NCBI GenBank assembly: GCA_964586075.1
Contig: CAZPGZ010000013.1
Coordinates: 1 to 64,000, forward strand
Reading direction: 5' to 3'
From: JBAZLV01 sp964586075
Lineage (GTDB): Bacteria > Nitrospirota > UBA9217
Length of the DNA: 64,000 nt
Shown here: one piece after another, positions 27,422 through 34,648 of the stretch
Numbering within the stretch: position 1 is the stretch's first letter
Layout of the letters: each line of letters starts with the position of its first letter
The notes under the pieces: model-generated
Told to the model about the DNA's origin: nothing
Database searches by the model: none
Seen by the model: the letters and a program-made list of their open reading frames with translations, nothing else
Translations under genes and position numbers: made by a program

Positions 27422-28870
27422 CTACTGTAAGCAGGATACAATGGAGCTTACCTGCTTCTCCATTGAACTTTTAATGGATTCCAAAGCTTCGGGGTCGCTT
27501 GCTTCGAAACGCATGACCAGAACCGGCTGCGTGTTTGAAGCCCGGATCAGCCCCCATCCCTTGTCGAAAATTGCCCGCACGCCGTCGACCGTAATAACAT
27601 CTTTTGGTTTCAGGGAAATATGCTGTCCATGGGAAAATATATCTTTTGCTTTTTCTACAACCTGGAATTTAATGGCATCAGGACAATCAAAGCGGATTTC
27701 CGGAGTATTATATGTCTTCGGCAAATCAGCTATCAAAGAACTGAGTGATGCCACATCCCCTCCAGCGGATTTCAGTTTTTTAACAACTTCCACCAGGCGG
27801 CAAGCAGCGTAAATTGCATCATCGTAGCCGAAATACCGGTCGGCGAAAAAGAGATGGCCGCTCATTTCACCGGCAAGCGCCGCATGCACTTCTTTCATTT
27901 TTGATTTGATCAAAGAGTGGCCCGTTTTCCACATGACGGCATTCCCGCCATGGGCGCGGATGTCATCATACATTGTCTGGGAGCACTTCACTTCGGACAC
28001 AAAAACAGCACCCGGCCGGTCAAGCAGGATTGCGCGCGAAAAAATGACCATCAGTTGATCGCCCCACAGGATGCTTCCCGTTTCATCCACCACACCGATT
28101 CTATCGGAGTCACCGTCAAAGGCAATGCCCATATCAGCTTTCTCTCTGCGGACGGTATTGATCAATGTAGTGAGATTGTGTGGAATCGTGGGATCAGGAT
28201 GATGGTTTGGAAACCTGCCGTCCGGTTCTGAAAACAACTCGACCACGTCACAGTTCATGCTGCGAATAATTTCAGGAGCTGCAAGCCCGGCAGTTCCGTT
28301 CCCGGAATCAAGGACAATCTTCAGTCGTCTGTCCTGAACAGTGCTGAATTTACTTTTAAGACAAGCGATATAATCCTGCAGAATAGGATGGTGCGATACC
28401 GTTCCCGCTTTTTGGCTTCCAACGGTTGACATTTGACCGGCTTTTTTTGAGTGCCCAATATTATCGGCAACTGCCTCCATAATCCTTCTCAGATTCTGTA
28501 TCTCTTCACCATAAATAGTATCCTTGTCAACGCAGAGTTTGAATCCGTTGAATTCCGCTGGATTATGGCTCCCGGTAATCATGATGCCTGCGCCCGGGTT
28601 GAGATGATACAATGAAAAATAAAGCGCAGGGGTTGGACAAAGACCAAGAACAGTAGCGTGCATTCCGGCCGCAGTGATACCCCGGACAAGATCATCGCAC
28701 AGTCTTGGAGAACTAGTACGGGCATCATATCCCACCGTAACCTCATTCACGTTACGAGGTCTGAGATAAGCAGCAAACCCTCTTCCCAGAGATTCAATAA
28801 CCGGAGAAGTCAGATCACGATCTGCAACCCCCCGGATGTCGTATTCCCTAAAAATATCGGAGTTAATCAT
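27422..28870 (-). CDS. Phosphomannomutase/phosphoglucomutase
   Basis: The 482-residue alpha-D-phosphohexomutase converts mannose- or glucose-6-phosphate to the 1-phosphate. It starts with FREYDIRG, has the phosphoserine loop TGSHNP with S101, the Mg2+ loop FDGDSDR, the sugar loop GEMSGH and the C-terminal phosphate-binding RASNTQPVLVMRFE. It matches AlgC/ManB-type bifunctional enzymes in length and motifs. It lies 28 bases downstream of manC and 140 upstream of the dehydrogenase gene, so GDP-mannose precursor synthesis is encoded as a unit. Confidence 0.94.
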   Translation of the reverse strand: MINSDIFREYDIRGVADRDLTSPVIESLGRGFAAYLRPRNVNEVTVGYDARTSSPRLCDDLVRGITAAGMHATVLGLCPTPALYFSLYHLNPGAGIMITGSHNPAEFNGFKLCVDKDTIYGEEIQNLRRIMEAVADNIGHSKKAGQMSTVGSQKAGTVSHHPILQDYIACLKSKFSTVQDRRLKIVLDSGNGTAGLAAPEIIRSMNCDVVELFSEPDGRFPNHHPDPTIPHNLTTLINTVRREKADMGIAFDGDSDRIGVVDETGSILWGDQLMVIFSRAILLDRPGAVFVSEVKCSQTMYDDIRAHGGNAVMWKTGHSLIKSKMKEVHAALAGEMSGHLFFADRYFGYDDAIYAACRLVEVVKKLKSAGGDVASLSSLIADLPKTYNTPEIRFDCPDAIKFQVVEKAKDIFSHGQHISLKPKDVITVDGVRAIFDKGWGLIRASNTQPVLVMRFEASDPEALESIKSSMEKQVSSIVSCLQ

Positions 28871-28898
28871 CGTGCGTTTACGAATCCTTTAATAAAAG

Positions 28899-30380
28899 TT
28901 ATTCGGCGGCGGGAAGCTCGGGAAGGGAATTTCTCTTCTTGGCATCATGCCTGTTGTAGTCATCGTCAAAGCGAACAATATCGTCTTCTTCAAGATACTC
29001 TCCATTCTGGACTTCAATGATCTGGAGAGGTATTTTCCCTTGGTTTTCGAGACGGTGTTTCGTGGAAATGGGAATATAGGTGCTTTCATTGGGGTGTACA
29101 TCATAGACTTTATCCCCATTGGTGACCCGTGCCGTGCCGGCGACCACCACCCAATGCTCGCTCCGATGATGATGGAGCTGATAGGAAAGCTTCGCCCCCG
29201 GATGGATTACTATTCGCTTGATTTTATACCGGTCGCCGCCTTCTAAAACCGTGTAGGAACCCCATGGCCGTTGAACAGTCCGGTGCACCAAGTGTTCATC
29301 CGCTTTGCGTTTTTTAAGTTCATCTACAACTTTTTTAACGTCCTGAGCCTTCTCCTTGCTGCACACGAGGGTCGCGTCCGGAGTGTCTACAACAACAGTA
29401 TCCTGTAAACCGATGGTAGCAACCAGCCGTTTGTCAGCGTAGAGAATCGAATTGCTGCTTCCGATATCGATGACATTGCCGGTTATAATATTTCCCGAAC
29501 GGTCTCTCTCGGAAACATCATCAAGGGCTGTCCAGCTCCCCACGTCCGACCAGCCAATATCCGCTGGGATGACGGCCGCGTTATCTGTCTTTTCCATGAC
29601 CGCGTAATCAATAGAAATAGCATTTATTTTTTTGAACACTTCTGCTATAACTTCCGACTCTTTGTCAGAACCGATGTTTCTTTTGATTTCCATCAAGCCC
29701 TGGTAGAGATCCTTCTGGTACTTTTCGATCTCCTTAAGGAATGTTCTGACTTTCCAGATAAAAATACCGCTGTTCCAGAAATAGCGTCCGCTTTTGAGAT
29801 ACCCCCGCGCAGTATCGATGTCCGGTTTCTCAACAAAGGCCTCAACCCGGTTGACATTAGCAGGCATCTGGTTTCCAGGCGATGCAGAAGATACACTGGT
29901 TCCCGCTTTAATATAACCGTACCCAGTCTCCGGCCGGTCAGGTTTGATGCCGAGCGTTACCAGAAAGTCCTGTTCAGCAGCCTCAGATGCTGTTTTGAGC
30001 AGATCCAGAAAAAGATCCGATTTGCTGATAATATGATCCGCAGCAAGAACAACCATTATAGCATCAGGATCAATGCGTTCCAGGTGAAGCGCTGCAAGAC
30101 CGAGCGCTGGCGCCGTATTTTTTGCTTCCGGTTCAAGAATAAAATTGCCATTCCAGGTACGGTTGAACTTTGCAGAAAGTTGCTGGTTAATGGAGTCTGC
30201 AAGTGAATGATTTGTTACTATAAAAACGTCCTCGATGCGAACCATCGGAAGAACGCGGTTTACCGTTTGGAGAATAAGGGAATCCTCTCCTCCGATCTTC
30301 AGAAGTTGTTTCGGGGTCTTCTCTCGCGAAAGAGGCCAGAAGCGTGTTCCAGAACCACCTGCCATAATGACAGCATACAT
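28899..30380 (-). CDS. manC: Mannose-1-phosphate guanylyltransferase / mannose-6-phosphate isomerase
   Basis: The bifunctional enzyme makes GDP-mannose and isomerises fructose-6-phosphate to mannose-6-phosphate. The N-terminal nucleotidyltransferase has MAGGSGTRFWPLSREKTPKQ (9-28 region), KPD, and IDYAVMEK. The C-terminal cupin (about 370-480) has PWGSYTVLE, a His-rich metal site (LHHHRSEHW) and PNESTYIP. The ATG at 30378-30380 is favoured over one four codons upstream, which would sit on the ribosome site AAAGGA. A CRP-like half-site pair lies just upstream (30411-30426) and a CRP-type regulator gene beyond it. Confidence 0.95.
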   Translation of the reverse strand: MYAVIMAGGSGTRFWPLSREKTPKQLLKIGGEDSLILQTVNRVLPMVRIEDVFIVTNHSLADSINQQLSAKFNRTWNGNFILEPEAKNTAPALGLAALHLERIDPDAIMVVLAADHIISKSDLFLDLLKTASEAAEQDFLVTLGIKPDRPETGYGYIKAGTSVSSASPGNQMPANVNRVEAFVEKPDIDTARGYLKSGRYFWNSGIFIWKVRTFLKEIEKYQKDLYQGLMEIKRNIGSDKESEVIAEVFKKINAISIDYAVMEKTDNAAVIPADIGWSDVGSWTALDDVSERDRSGNIITGNVIDIGSSNSILYADKRLVATIGLQDTVVVDTPDATLVCSKEKAQDVKKVVDELKKRKADEHLVHRTVQRPWGSYTVLEGGDRYKIKRIVIHPGAKLSYQLHHHRSEHWVVVAGTARVTNGDKVYDVHPNESTYIPISTKHRLENQGKIPLQIIEVQNGEYLEEDDIVRFDDDYNRHDAKKRNSLPELPAAE

Positions 30381-30410
30381 TAACCGAACCATCCTTTTAT
30401 TTTTATGAAT

Positions 30411-30426
30411 TGAGAATTATCTCACA
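30411..30426. promoter_or_regulatory. CRP-like binding site upstream of manC
   Basis: TGAGA-ATTATC-TCACA matches the CRP pattern TGTGA-N6-TCACA at nine of ten positions. It lies about 38 bases before the manC start and directly after the CRP-like gene. The close spacing to the start codon would fit a repressor-like or promoter-proximal position. Confidence 0.4.
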
Positions 30427-30472
30427 GGGGCATACGGCAGTCAATGCAATTCAGCAAATAAAACCGCTGGGT

Positions 30473-31159
30473 CTAGAAGGAGATTGATTCAAATTCAGGT
30501 TTAAGCAAAATATGTTTATCTTTTAAAATCTGGATTTCACCGCTCCGCTGCCATTTATCAAGCACCCGGGTGACCGTTTCACGAGAAAGTCCGGTCATAT
30601 CCGCGATGTCCTGATGAATGAGTTTCACCTTTAAGACGACACCCGTTGCATTCTTTTCTCCGTAGTTTTCAGACAGTAGGAGAAAGAGCATCTTGATTCG
30701 TTGTGCGGCATTATTAAAATTCAACATTTGTATTTTTTTGAGTGACTCACGAAGCCGCGCACATAAGATATTCAGGAGATTATCGAGCACTCTGGACCTG
30801 CCATAAAGCAGCGAGTAAAAATCGCGTTTCGAAATAAGCGCAACAGCGGAGTTTTTTGTTGCATATATGGTTGCGGGAGCCGTTTTTCCATCAATCAGCG
30901 ACAATTCTCCGAAAAAATCGCCCTGCTGATGCATAGTTACCAGTATTTCTTTTCCCTTTTCCGTCGTTTGAATCGCCTTCCCCTCGCCGTCAAGAATGAT
31001 GTACATAAATTCACTGGTATTCTCTTCACGTAAAATTATCTCATTCTTTCTAAAATTTTTAATAATAATCTTTTCCTGAACCAGCTGGAAATCCTCAGGA
31101 GTCAGCGAGTGAAAAAGCGGATTTTTTTTTAAAAAATCTATTCGATCGTATTTTCTCAA
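30473..31159 (-). CDS. CRP/FNR-family transcription regulator
   Basis: The 228-residue protein has a cyclic-nucleotide-binding-like beta roll (about 15-115), the long dimerisation helix (118-145), and a winged helix-turn-helix (150-225) with recognition helix SRETVTRVL. The R-E-T-V-x-R pattern is the same as in E. coli CRP and predicts GTGA half-sites. FNR-type N-terminal cysteines are absent (only C133), so it is not an FNR iron-sulfur sensor. The nucleotide pocket has GELSLID but lacks the Arg-Ser of the cAMP contact (TAPATIYA instead), so the ligand may not be cAMP. It is divergent from the riboswitch operon and upstream of manC; both carry CRP-like sites. Confidence 0.93.
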   Translation of the reverse strand: MRKYDRIDFLKKNPLFHSLTPEDFQLVQEKIIIKNFRKNEIILREENTSEFMYIILDGEGKAIQTTEKGKEILVTMHQQGDFFGELSLIDGKTAPATIYATKNSAVALISKRDFYSLLYGRSRVLDNLLNILCARLRESLKKIQMLNFNNAAQRIKMLFLLLSENYGEKNATGVVLKVKLIHQDIADMTGLSRETVTRVLDKWQRSGEIQILKDKHILLKPEFESISF

Positions 31160-31475
31160 GTGGCACCCTACGGGAGAAAATTCATCAACCCAGCAGAAGA
31201 ATCCTCGTTGGATTGTTGCTTCATGAAATGACTTTACGCTGTTGTTTTTTTTTAATTATATCGGGATTTCAATCTGATTGATACTTTTATTTTGCTTATT
31301 GCGAATATCAAAGCTTTATTTACTGTACGCAGTTTGTATTAAGTCTGCTACCACTTTTGAACGCCGAATAATATTTTTAAGGACGTGATAAGAATCACAG
31401 TTTTTTTTGTGCATTCTGGGTATATTTAAGTTACAATATAGTATACGTTTAATTAAAATCTAGCGTTTTTTTCTT
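31160..31475. other. Divergent control region between CRP-like gene and riboswitch
   Basis: These 316 AT-rich bases hold no gene. Seen on the minus strand is a perfect TATAAT (31255-31260) about 95 bases before the regulator gene, with a weak -35 (TATCAA) 17 bases upstream. A 13-base inverted repeat TCAATC-T-GATTGA (31269-31281) lies in that promoter spacer. On the plus strand TACAAT (31432-31437) is a -10 candidate for the riboswitch transcript without a convincing -35, as expected at an activator-dependent promoter. The CRP-consensus site 31385-31398 lies about 50 bases upstream of the implied start. Confidence 0.5.
31385..31398. promoter_or_regulatory. CRP-consensus operator GTGAT-N4-ATCAC
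   Basis: GTGAT-AAGA-ATCAC is a perfect inverted repeat identical to the core of the CRP consensus (GTGATCTAGATCAC, apart from the central four bases), with A following on the right flank. It lies between the CRP-like gene and the riboswitch leader, where a class I or II activator would bind. Confidence 0.65.
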
Positions 31476-31565
31476 CTCTGCTCAGAGCAAACCAAGGGAA
31501 ACCTTGGGACGCAAAGCAACGGGACTAATAATTAATAGACTTTTATGTCCGCCGAGCCGCCAGAG
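31476..31565 (+). promoter_or_regulatory. c-di-GMP-I (GEMM) riboswitch aptamer
   Basis: The conserved GEMM core is present: AGCAAACC, then a CCAAGG-GAAA-CCTTGG hairpin (31492-31507) whose GAAA tetraloop is the hallmark docking loop, then GGGACGCAAAGC with the ligand-contacting nucleotides, a second stem closed by GGAC/GTCC around an AU-rich loop, then GCCGAGCCGCC. The outer stem P1 pairs CTCTG (31476-31480) with CAGAG (31561-31565). The P1 3' strand overlaps the 5' arm of the terminator at 31557-31586, so aptamer and terminator exclude each other. This predicts that c-di-GMP binding permits read-through into the downstream lipoprotein and beta-helix genes (an ON switch). Confidence 0.9.
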
Positions 31566-31586
31566 ATTTTTCTGGCGGTTTTTTTT
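31557..31586 (+). terminator. Riboswitch expression-platform terminator
   Basis: CCGCCAGA (31557-31564) and TCTGGCGG (31571-31578) form a perfect 8-bp stem with loop GATTTT, followed by eight T residues. The 5' arm contains four of the five bases of the riboswitch P1 3' strand, so the structure can form only when P1 is open. Confidence 0.88.
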
Positions 31587-31607
31587 ATGAGACAAGGAGG
31601 TTGTCGC

Positions 31608-31982
31608 ATGCTAAACAAAACAATACGTACTCTCCTAACGCTGATACTAATAGCGATCATACAAGCTGGATGCGGCGGAAGCGGTGGGCCGACCTATTCG
31701 TCATCCAGCTATGGAGCTGCAACATTATCCTGGAGCCGTGCGACAACCTATACTGATGGTTCTACGCTCACTCCTGCGGGTTACAAAATCTACTACGGCA
31801 CTGCTTCAGGAACATATTCACAATATAAGCAAATTCCTGTTGGAAGTCTGAGCAATCCAAACTCACCGAGCTACACTCTCAGCCTCCCGAGAGGCGCCAC
31901 TTACTACTTTGCAATTGCTGTATACGATGCATCAAATGTCGAAAGTTCTTTATCTGCTGAGGTAAGCAAGACAGTTCGATAA
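31608..31982 (+). CDS. Fibronectin type III-like lipoprotein
   Basis: The 124-residue product begins with a lipoprotein signal peptide with lipobox IQAGC (Cys at residue 22), followed by a Gly/Ser-rich linker and one fibronectin type III-like domain (about 35-124) with LSWSRAT, GYKIYYG, YTLSLPRGATYYFAIAVYD and a terminal VSKTVR. It should be anchored in the outer or inner membrane facing the periplasm or surface. ATG 31608 has AAGGAGG upstream; the same frame extends back into the riboswitch, but that part is not expected to be translated. It is the first gene under c-di-GMP riboswitch control and precedes the large beta-helix protein by 71 bases. Confidence 0.85.
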   Translation: MLNKTIRTLLTLILIAIIQAGCGGSGGPTYSSSSYGAATLSWSRATTYTDGSTLTPAGYKIYYGTASGTYSQYKQIPVGSLSNPNSPSYTLSLPRGATYYFAIAVYDASNVESSLSAEVSKTVR

Positions 31983-32053
31983 TCTGAAATTTAATAGCCG
32001 ATCTTTGCACATGAATATAGGGCACGCGGAATAATACTTGAGGAGACAGTATT

Positions 32054-34594
32054 ATGAAAAAAATCATAAAAAATAAACTAATCCACTACTTCTTGTTAGC
32101 AGTAGTCCTCACCATCACTTCAATCATCGTTCTCTGCAACTCCGCCCAAGCTGATCCTGTTTTGCTTTTTTCCGACCTCAACTGGGGTCCCAAAACGGGC
32201 TGGGAAGGATCATCAACCAAAGGAGCAGCAGTCACCATCTGGGGGAAAAATTTCGGCAGTTCCCGAGGCTCCAGCTATGTCACCATTAACGGAGCGCAGC
32301 TCACAAGCGCTTCTGACTATGCTGAATGGGGCGCTACCGGCCCAGCAAGGGGTCTTGAAAGAATAACGTTCTGGGTCCCCAGTACTGCATCAAACGGCGA
32401 TGGTCAAATTACCGTAACCGTGGGCAGTGTCACATCGAATGCACTCGCATTCACTGTGATGACGGGATCAATCTATTTTATATCCGTGAATGACGGCAAC
32501 AACAGCTACAATGGGTTATACTCAACCCGCACCGGCCATACGGGTAGTGATGGCCCATTCAAGGACATCGATATGTTCAATCCAAGCTATAATCCTCAAG
32601 GGAGCACCGGCTCATATATCATCTATGTGCGGGGCGGAACCTATACCACAACAGATCGGGTCAATGATCCGAATGCTTTCGTAGCACTGAGAGGTCCATA
32701 CGGTTCGTCTTCAAGCAGACACGCGTTGATCGGTTATCCGGCTGAAACTCCCCTATTAAATACAACAAGCGCCGATGGCATAAATTGGAATGCCGATTAC
32801 AACTCGTATGGTAGGAACTCATATTTTACTTTTGCAAAATTATCTGGATACGGGGGAAAAACAGCATTTGACTCGCTGGGAGACTATAATAGGTTCATCG
32901 GCAACACACTCCAGGAATATCTTACTTCTGCCTGGTCTGGGGTCATCTGGGCGACTGCTTCACAACAAGTTTCCATTTATGGTAATTATTTCAGCCATAA
33001 TGGATATGATTCCTACAAACACAATATCTATCTCAAAGCACAAGCAGGATATACCGGCGACCGCAGCGTTCAATACGTCAACATCGGATATAATGAATTC
33101 AATAACCCCGTAGCCGGCACCGACAGCAGAGGTGGGGCGATCTTTATAAGCCGCAACAGTGACGCCGGATCATATACCACAAATAATATTTATGTCTTTG
33201 ACAATTATTTTCACGACGGGAATATGGAATTTATTTATATAGGCGACAATGTCAATATAGGAGATGTCTACATCTACAACAATATTTTCAAAGGCGGAAC
33301 AAACACAAACGGCGGCGCTATTTCCTTTGCAGGAGGCACCAACAACGTCTATCTGTATAATAATGTGTTTTATCAGACCGGATCGGGCGCGGGCGCTTTG
33401 CTCTCTGGCTTTGATACGGGAGGTCCCCTTGCCTCAAGGGTATATTCCCGTAATAATATCTTTTATTCTAACTCTTCATCTATAAGTTATCTTTACTGGG
33501 ATGGGGCGAGCAAAGGCGCACAGTTTAATTCTGATCACGACCTTTTCTATAATGGCGGCAGCCTTCCATCCGGAAGCGGTATCACCGTAACGAATTCGCT
33601 TACAGGCAATCCTCTCTTCTCTGCACCGTCAAGCGGTGATTTTACACTGCAAATCGGCAGCCCGGCACTCAACAGTGGAACATCTTCTGTCAGTTCCGTA
33701 GTGGCGAGTGATTATGTTGGTACTTCGCGACCACAGGATTCAGCCTATGATATAGGCGTTTATGAAACCATCGGCAGCGGAAGTACGACTCCATCCACCT
33801 ATACCGTTGGGGGTTCAATAACCGGTCTCAATGGAACGCTGGTCATACAGAATAACGGAAGTGATACGCTGACCGTATCGACAAACGGCTCATTTACTTT
33901 CGGTACTGCCCTAAGCGACAATACATCGTACGACGTACGGGTAGTAACGCAACCCACCGGTCAGACCTGCACCGTCACGAACGGATCCGGCAATGTCTCG
34001 AGTACCGATGTTACTAATATTAGTATTAGCTGTACGAATAATCCCGGCCTTACCTATACTCTCGGCGGCCAGATTAGTGGTTTGAACGGAACGGTAATTA
34101 TACAGAATAATGGTGGAAACGATTTATCCTTGACTACCAACGGGACCTTTACATTTTCCAGCGCGCTCAGTGACGGCGCGACGTATGCGGTAACTGTTCT
34201 CACCCAACCCTCCGCTCAGCGGTGCACGGTATCAAATGGAACGGGAACAGTATCCGGCGCGAATGTTACAAGTGTAAGAATCGTATGTGTGAATACTTAC
34301 ACGATCGGAGGTTCTATTAGCGGCTTAAACGGCGGCACCGTAACGCTCCAAAACAATTCCAGTGATATCCTAGCTCGGAACGTAAACGGCTCCTTCACCT
34401 TCTCCACAGCACTCGTAAACGGAGCTACCTATTCTGTTGTCGTCACGAATAATCCAACTGGTCAAACGTGCACAGTATCAAACGGTTCAGGAACCGTTTC
34501 CAGTGCAAACGTAACGACTGTAGGTGTAACCTGTGTTACCACCTCATCATCAACTAAGGTGCCTTCAACAGTAACCGGCGTCACGATAAGATAA
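32054..34594 (+). CDS. Secreted IPT/TIG and parallel beta-helix protein with three C-terminal repeats
   Basis: The 846-residue protein has a signal peptide (about 1-33), an IPT/TIG-like immunoglobulin domain (about 35-135), a right-handed parallel beta-helix (about 140-575, many N-x-hydrophobic rungs such as IYVFDNYFHDG and VYLYNNVFYQ), and three tandem repeats (583-660, 668-745, 749-827). Each repeat carries two Cys 21 residues apart (639/660, 724/745, 806/827) that probably form a disulfide, and begins YTxGGxIxGLNG. It has no sorting signal or TM anchor. Beta-helix proteins of this kind act as adhesins, matrix proteins or polysaccharide lyases/epimerases; I see no clear catalytic motif. The gene lies in the riboswitch-controlled operon and ends at a terminator. 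Confidence 0.87.
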   Translation: MKKIIKNKLIHYFLLAVVLTITSIIVLCNSAQADPVLLFSDLNWGPKTGWEGSSTKGAAVTIWGKNFGSSRGSSYVTINGAQLTSASDYAEWGATGPARGLERITFWVPSTASNGDGQITVTVGSVTSNALAFTVMTGSIYFISVNDGNNSYNGLYSTRTGHTGSDGPFKDIDMFNPSYNPQGSTGSYIIYVRGGTYTTTDRVNDPNAFVALRGPYGSSSSRHALIGYPAETPLLNTTSADGINWNADYNSYGRNSYFTFAKLSGYGGKTAFDSLGDYNRFIGNTLQEYLTSAWSGVIWATASQQVSIYGNYFSHNGYDSYKHNIYLKAQAGYTGDRSVQYVNIGYNEFNNPVAGTDSRGGAIFISRNSDAGSYTTNNIYVFDNYFHDGNMEFIYIGDNVNIGDVYIYNNIFKGGTNTNGGAISFAGGTNNVYLYNNVFYQTGSGAGALLSGFDTGGPLASRVYSRNNIFYSNSSSISYLYWDGASKGAQFNSDHDLFYNGGSLPSGSGITVTNSLTGNPLFSAPSSGDFTLQIGSPALNSGTSSVSSVVASDYVGTSRPQDSAYDIGVYETIGSGSTTPSTYTVGGSITGLNGTLVIQNNGSDTLTVSTNGSFTFGTALSDNTSYDVRVVTQPTGQTCTVTNGSGNVSSTDVTNISISCTNNPGLTYTLGGQISGLNGTVIIQNNGGNDLSLTTNGTFTFSSALSDGATYAVTVLTQPSAQRCTVSNGTGTVSGANVTSVRIVCVNTYTIGGSISGLNGGTVTLQNNSSDILARNVNGSFTFSTALVNGATYSVVVTNNPTGQTCTVSNGSGTVSSANVTTVGVTCVTTSSSTKVPSTVTGVTIR
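33800..34534 (+). repeat. Three tandem 78-79-residue coding repeats
   Basis: Three in-frame units of about 235-250 bases, including short linkers, encode the Cys-paired C-terminal domains of the beta-helix protein. Shared features are GGxIxGLNG at the start, NGSFTF in the middle, and CTVSNGSGTVSSANVT followed by a final Cys. The protein pattern is better conserved than the DNA, suggesting old duplication under selection. Confidence 0.8.
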
Positions 34595-34616
34595 CTGAGG
34601 CAATAAAAAAATATCC

Positions 34617-34648
34617 GGTGGAAAGCAGCTCGCTTTCCACCCTTTTTT
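34617..34648. terminator. Bidirectional terminator between convergent operons
   Basis: GGTGGAAAGC (34617-34626) and GCTTTCCACC (34632-34641) pair perfectly over 10 bases with a 5-base loop, followed by CTTTTTT on the plus strand. On the minus strand a T-rich run follows. It ends both the riboswitch operon and the 29-kb polysaccharide locus. Confidence 0.88.

Noticed and set aside
31545..31607. Upstream extension of the lipoprotein frame
   Set aside because: It lies inside the riboswitch and terminator, has no ribosome site, and would bury the lipoprotein signal peptide; ATG 31608 has AAGGAGG.
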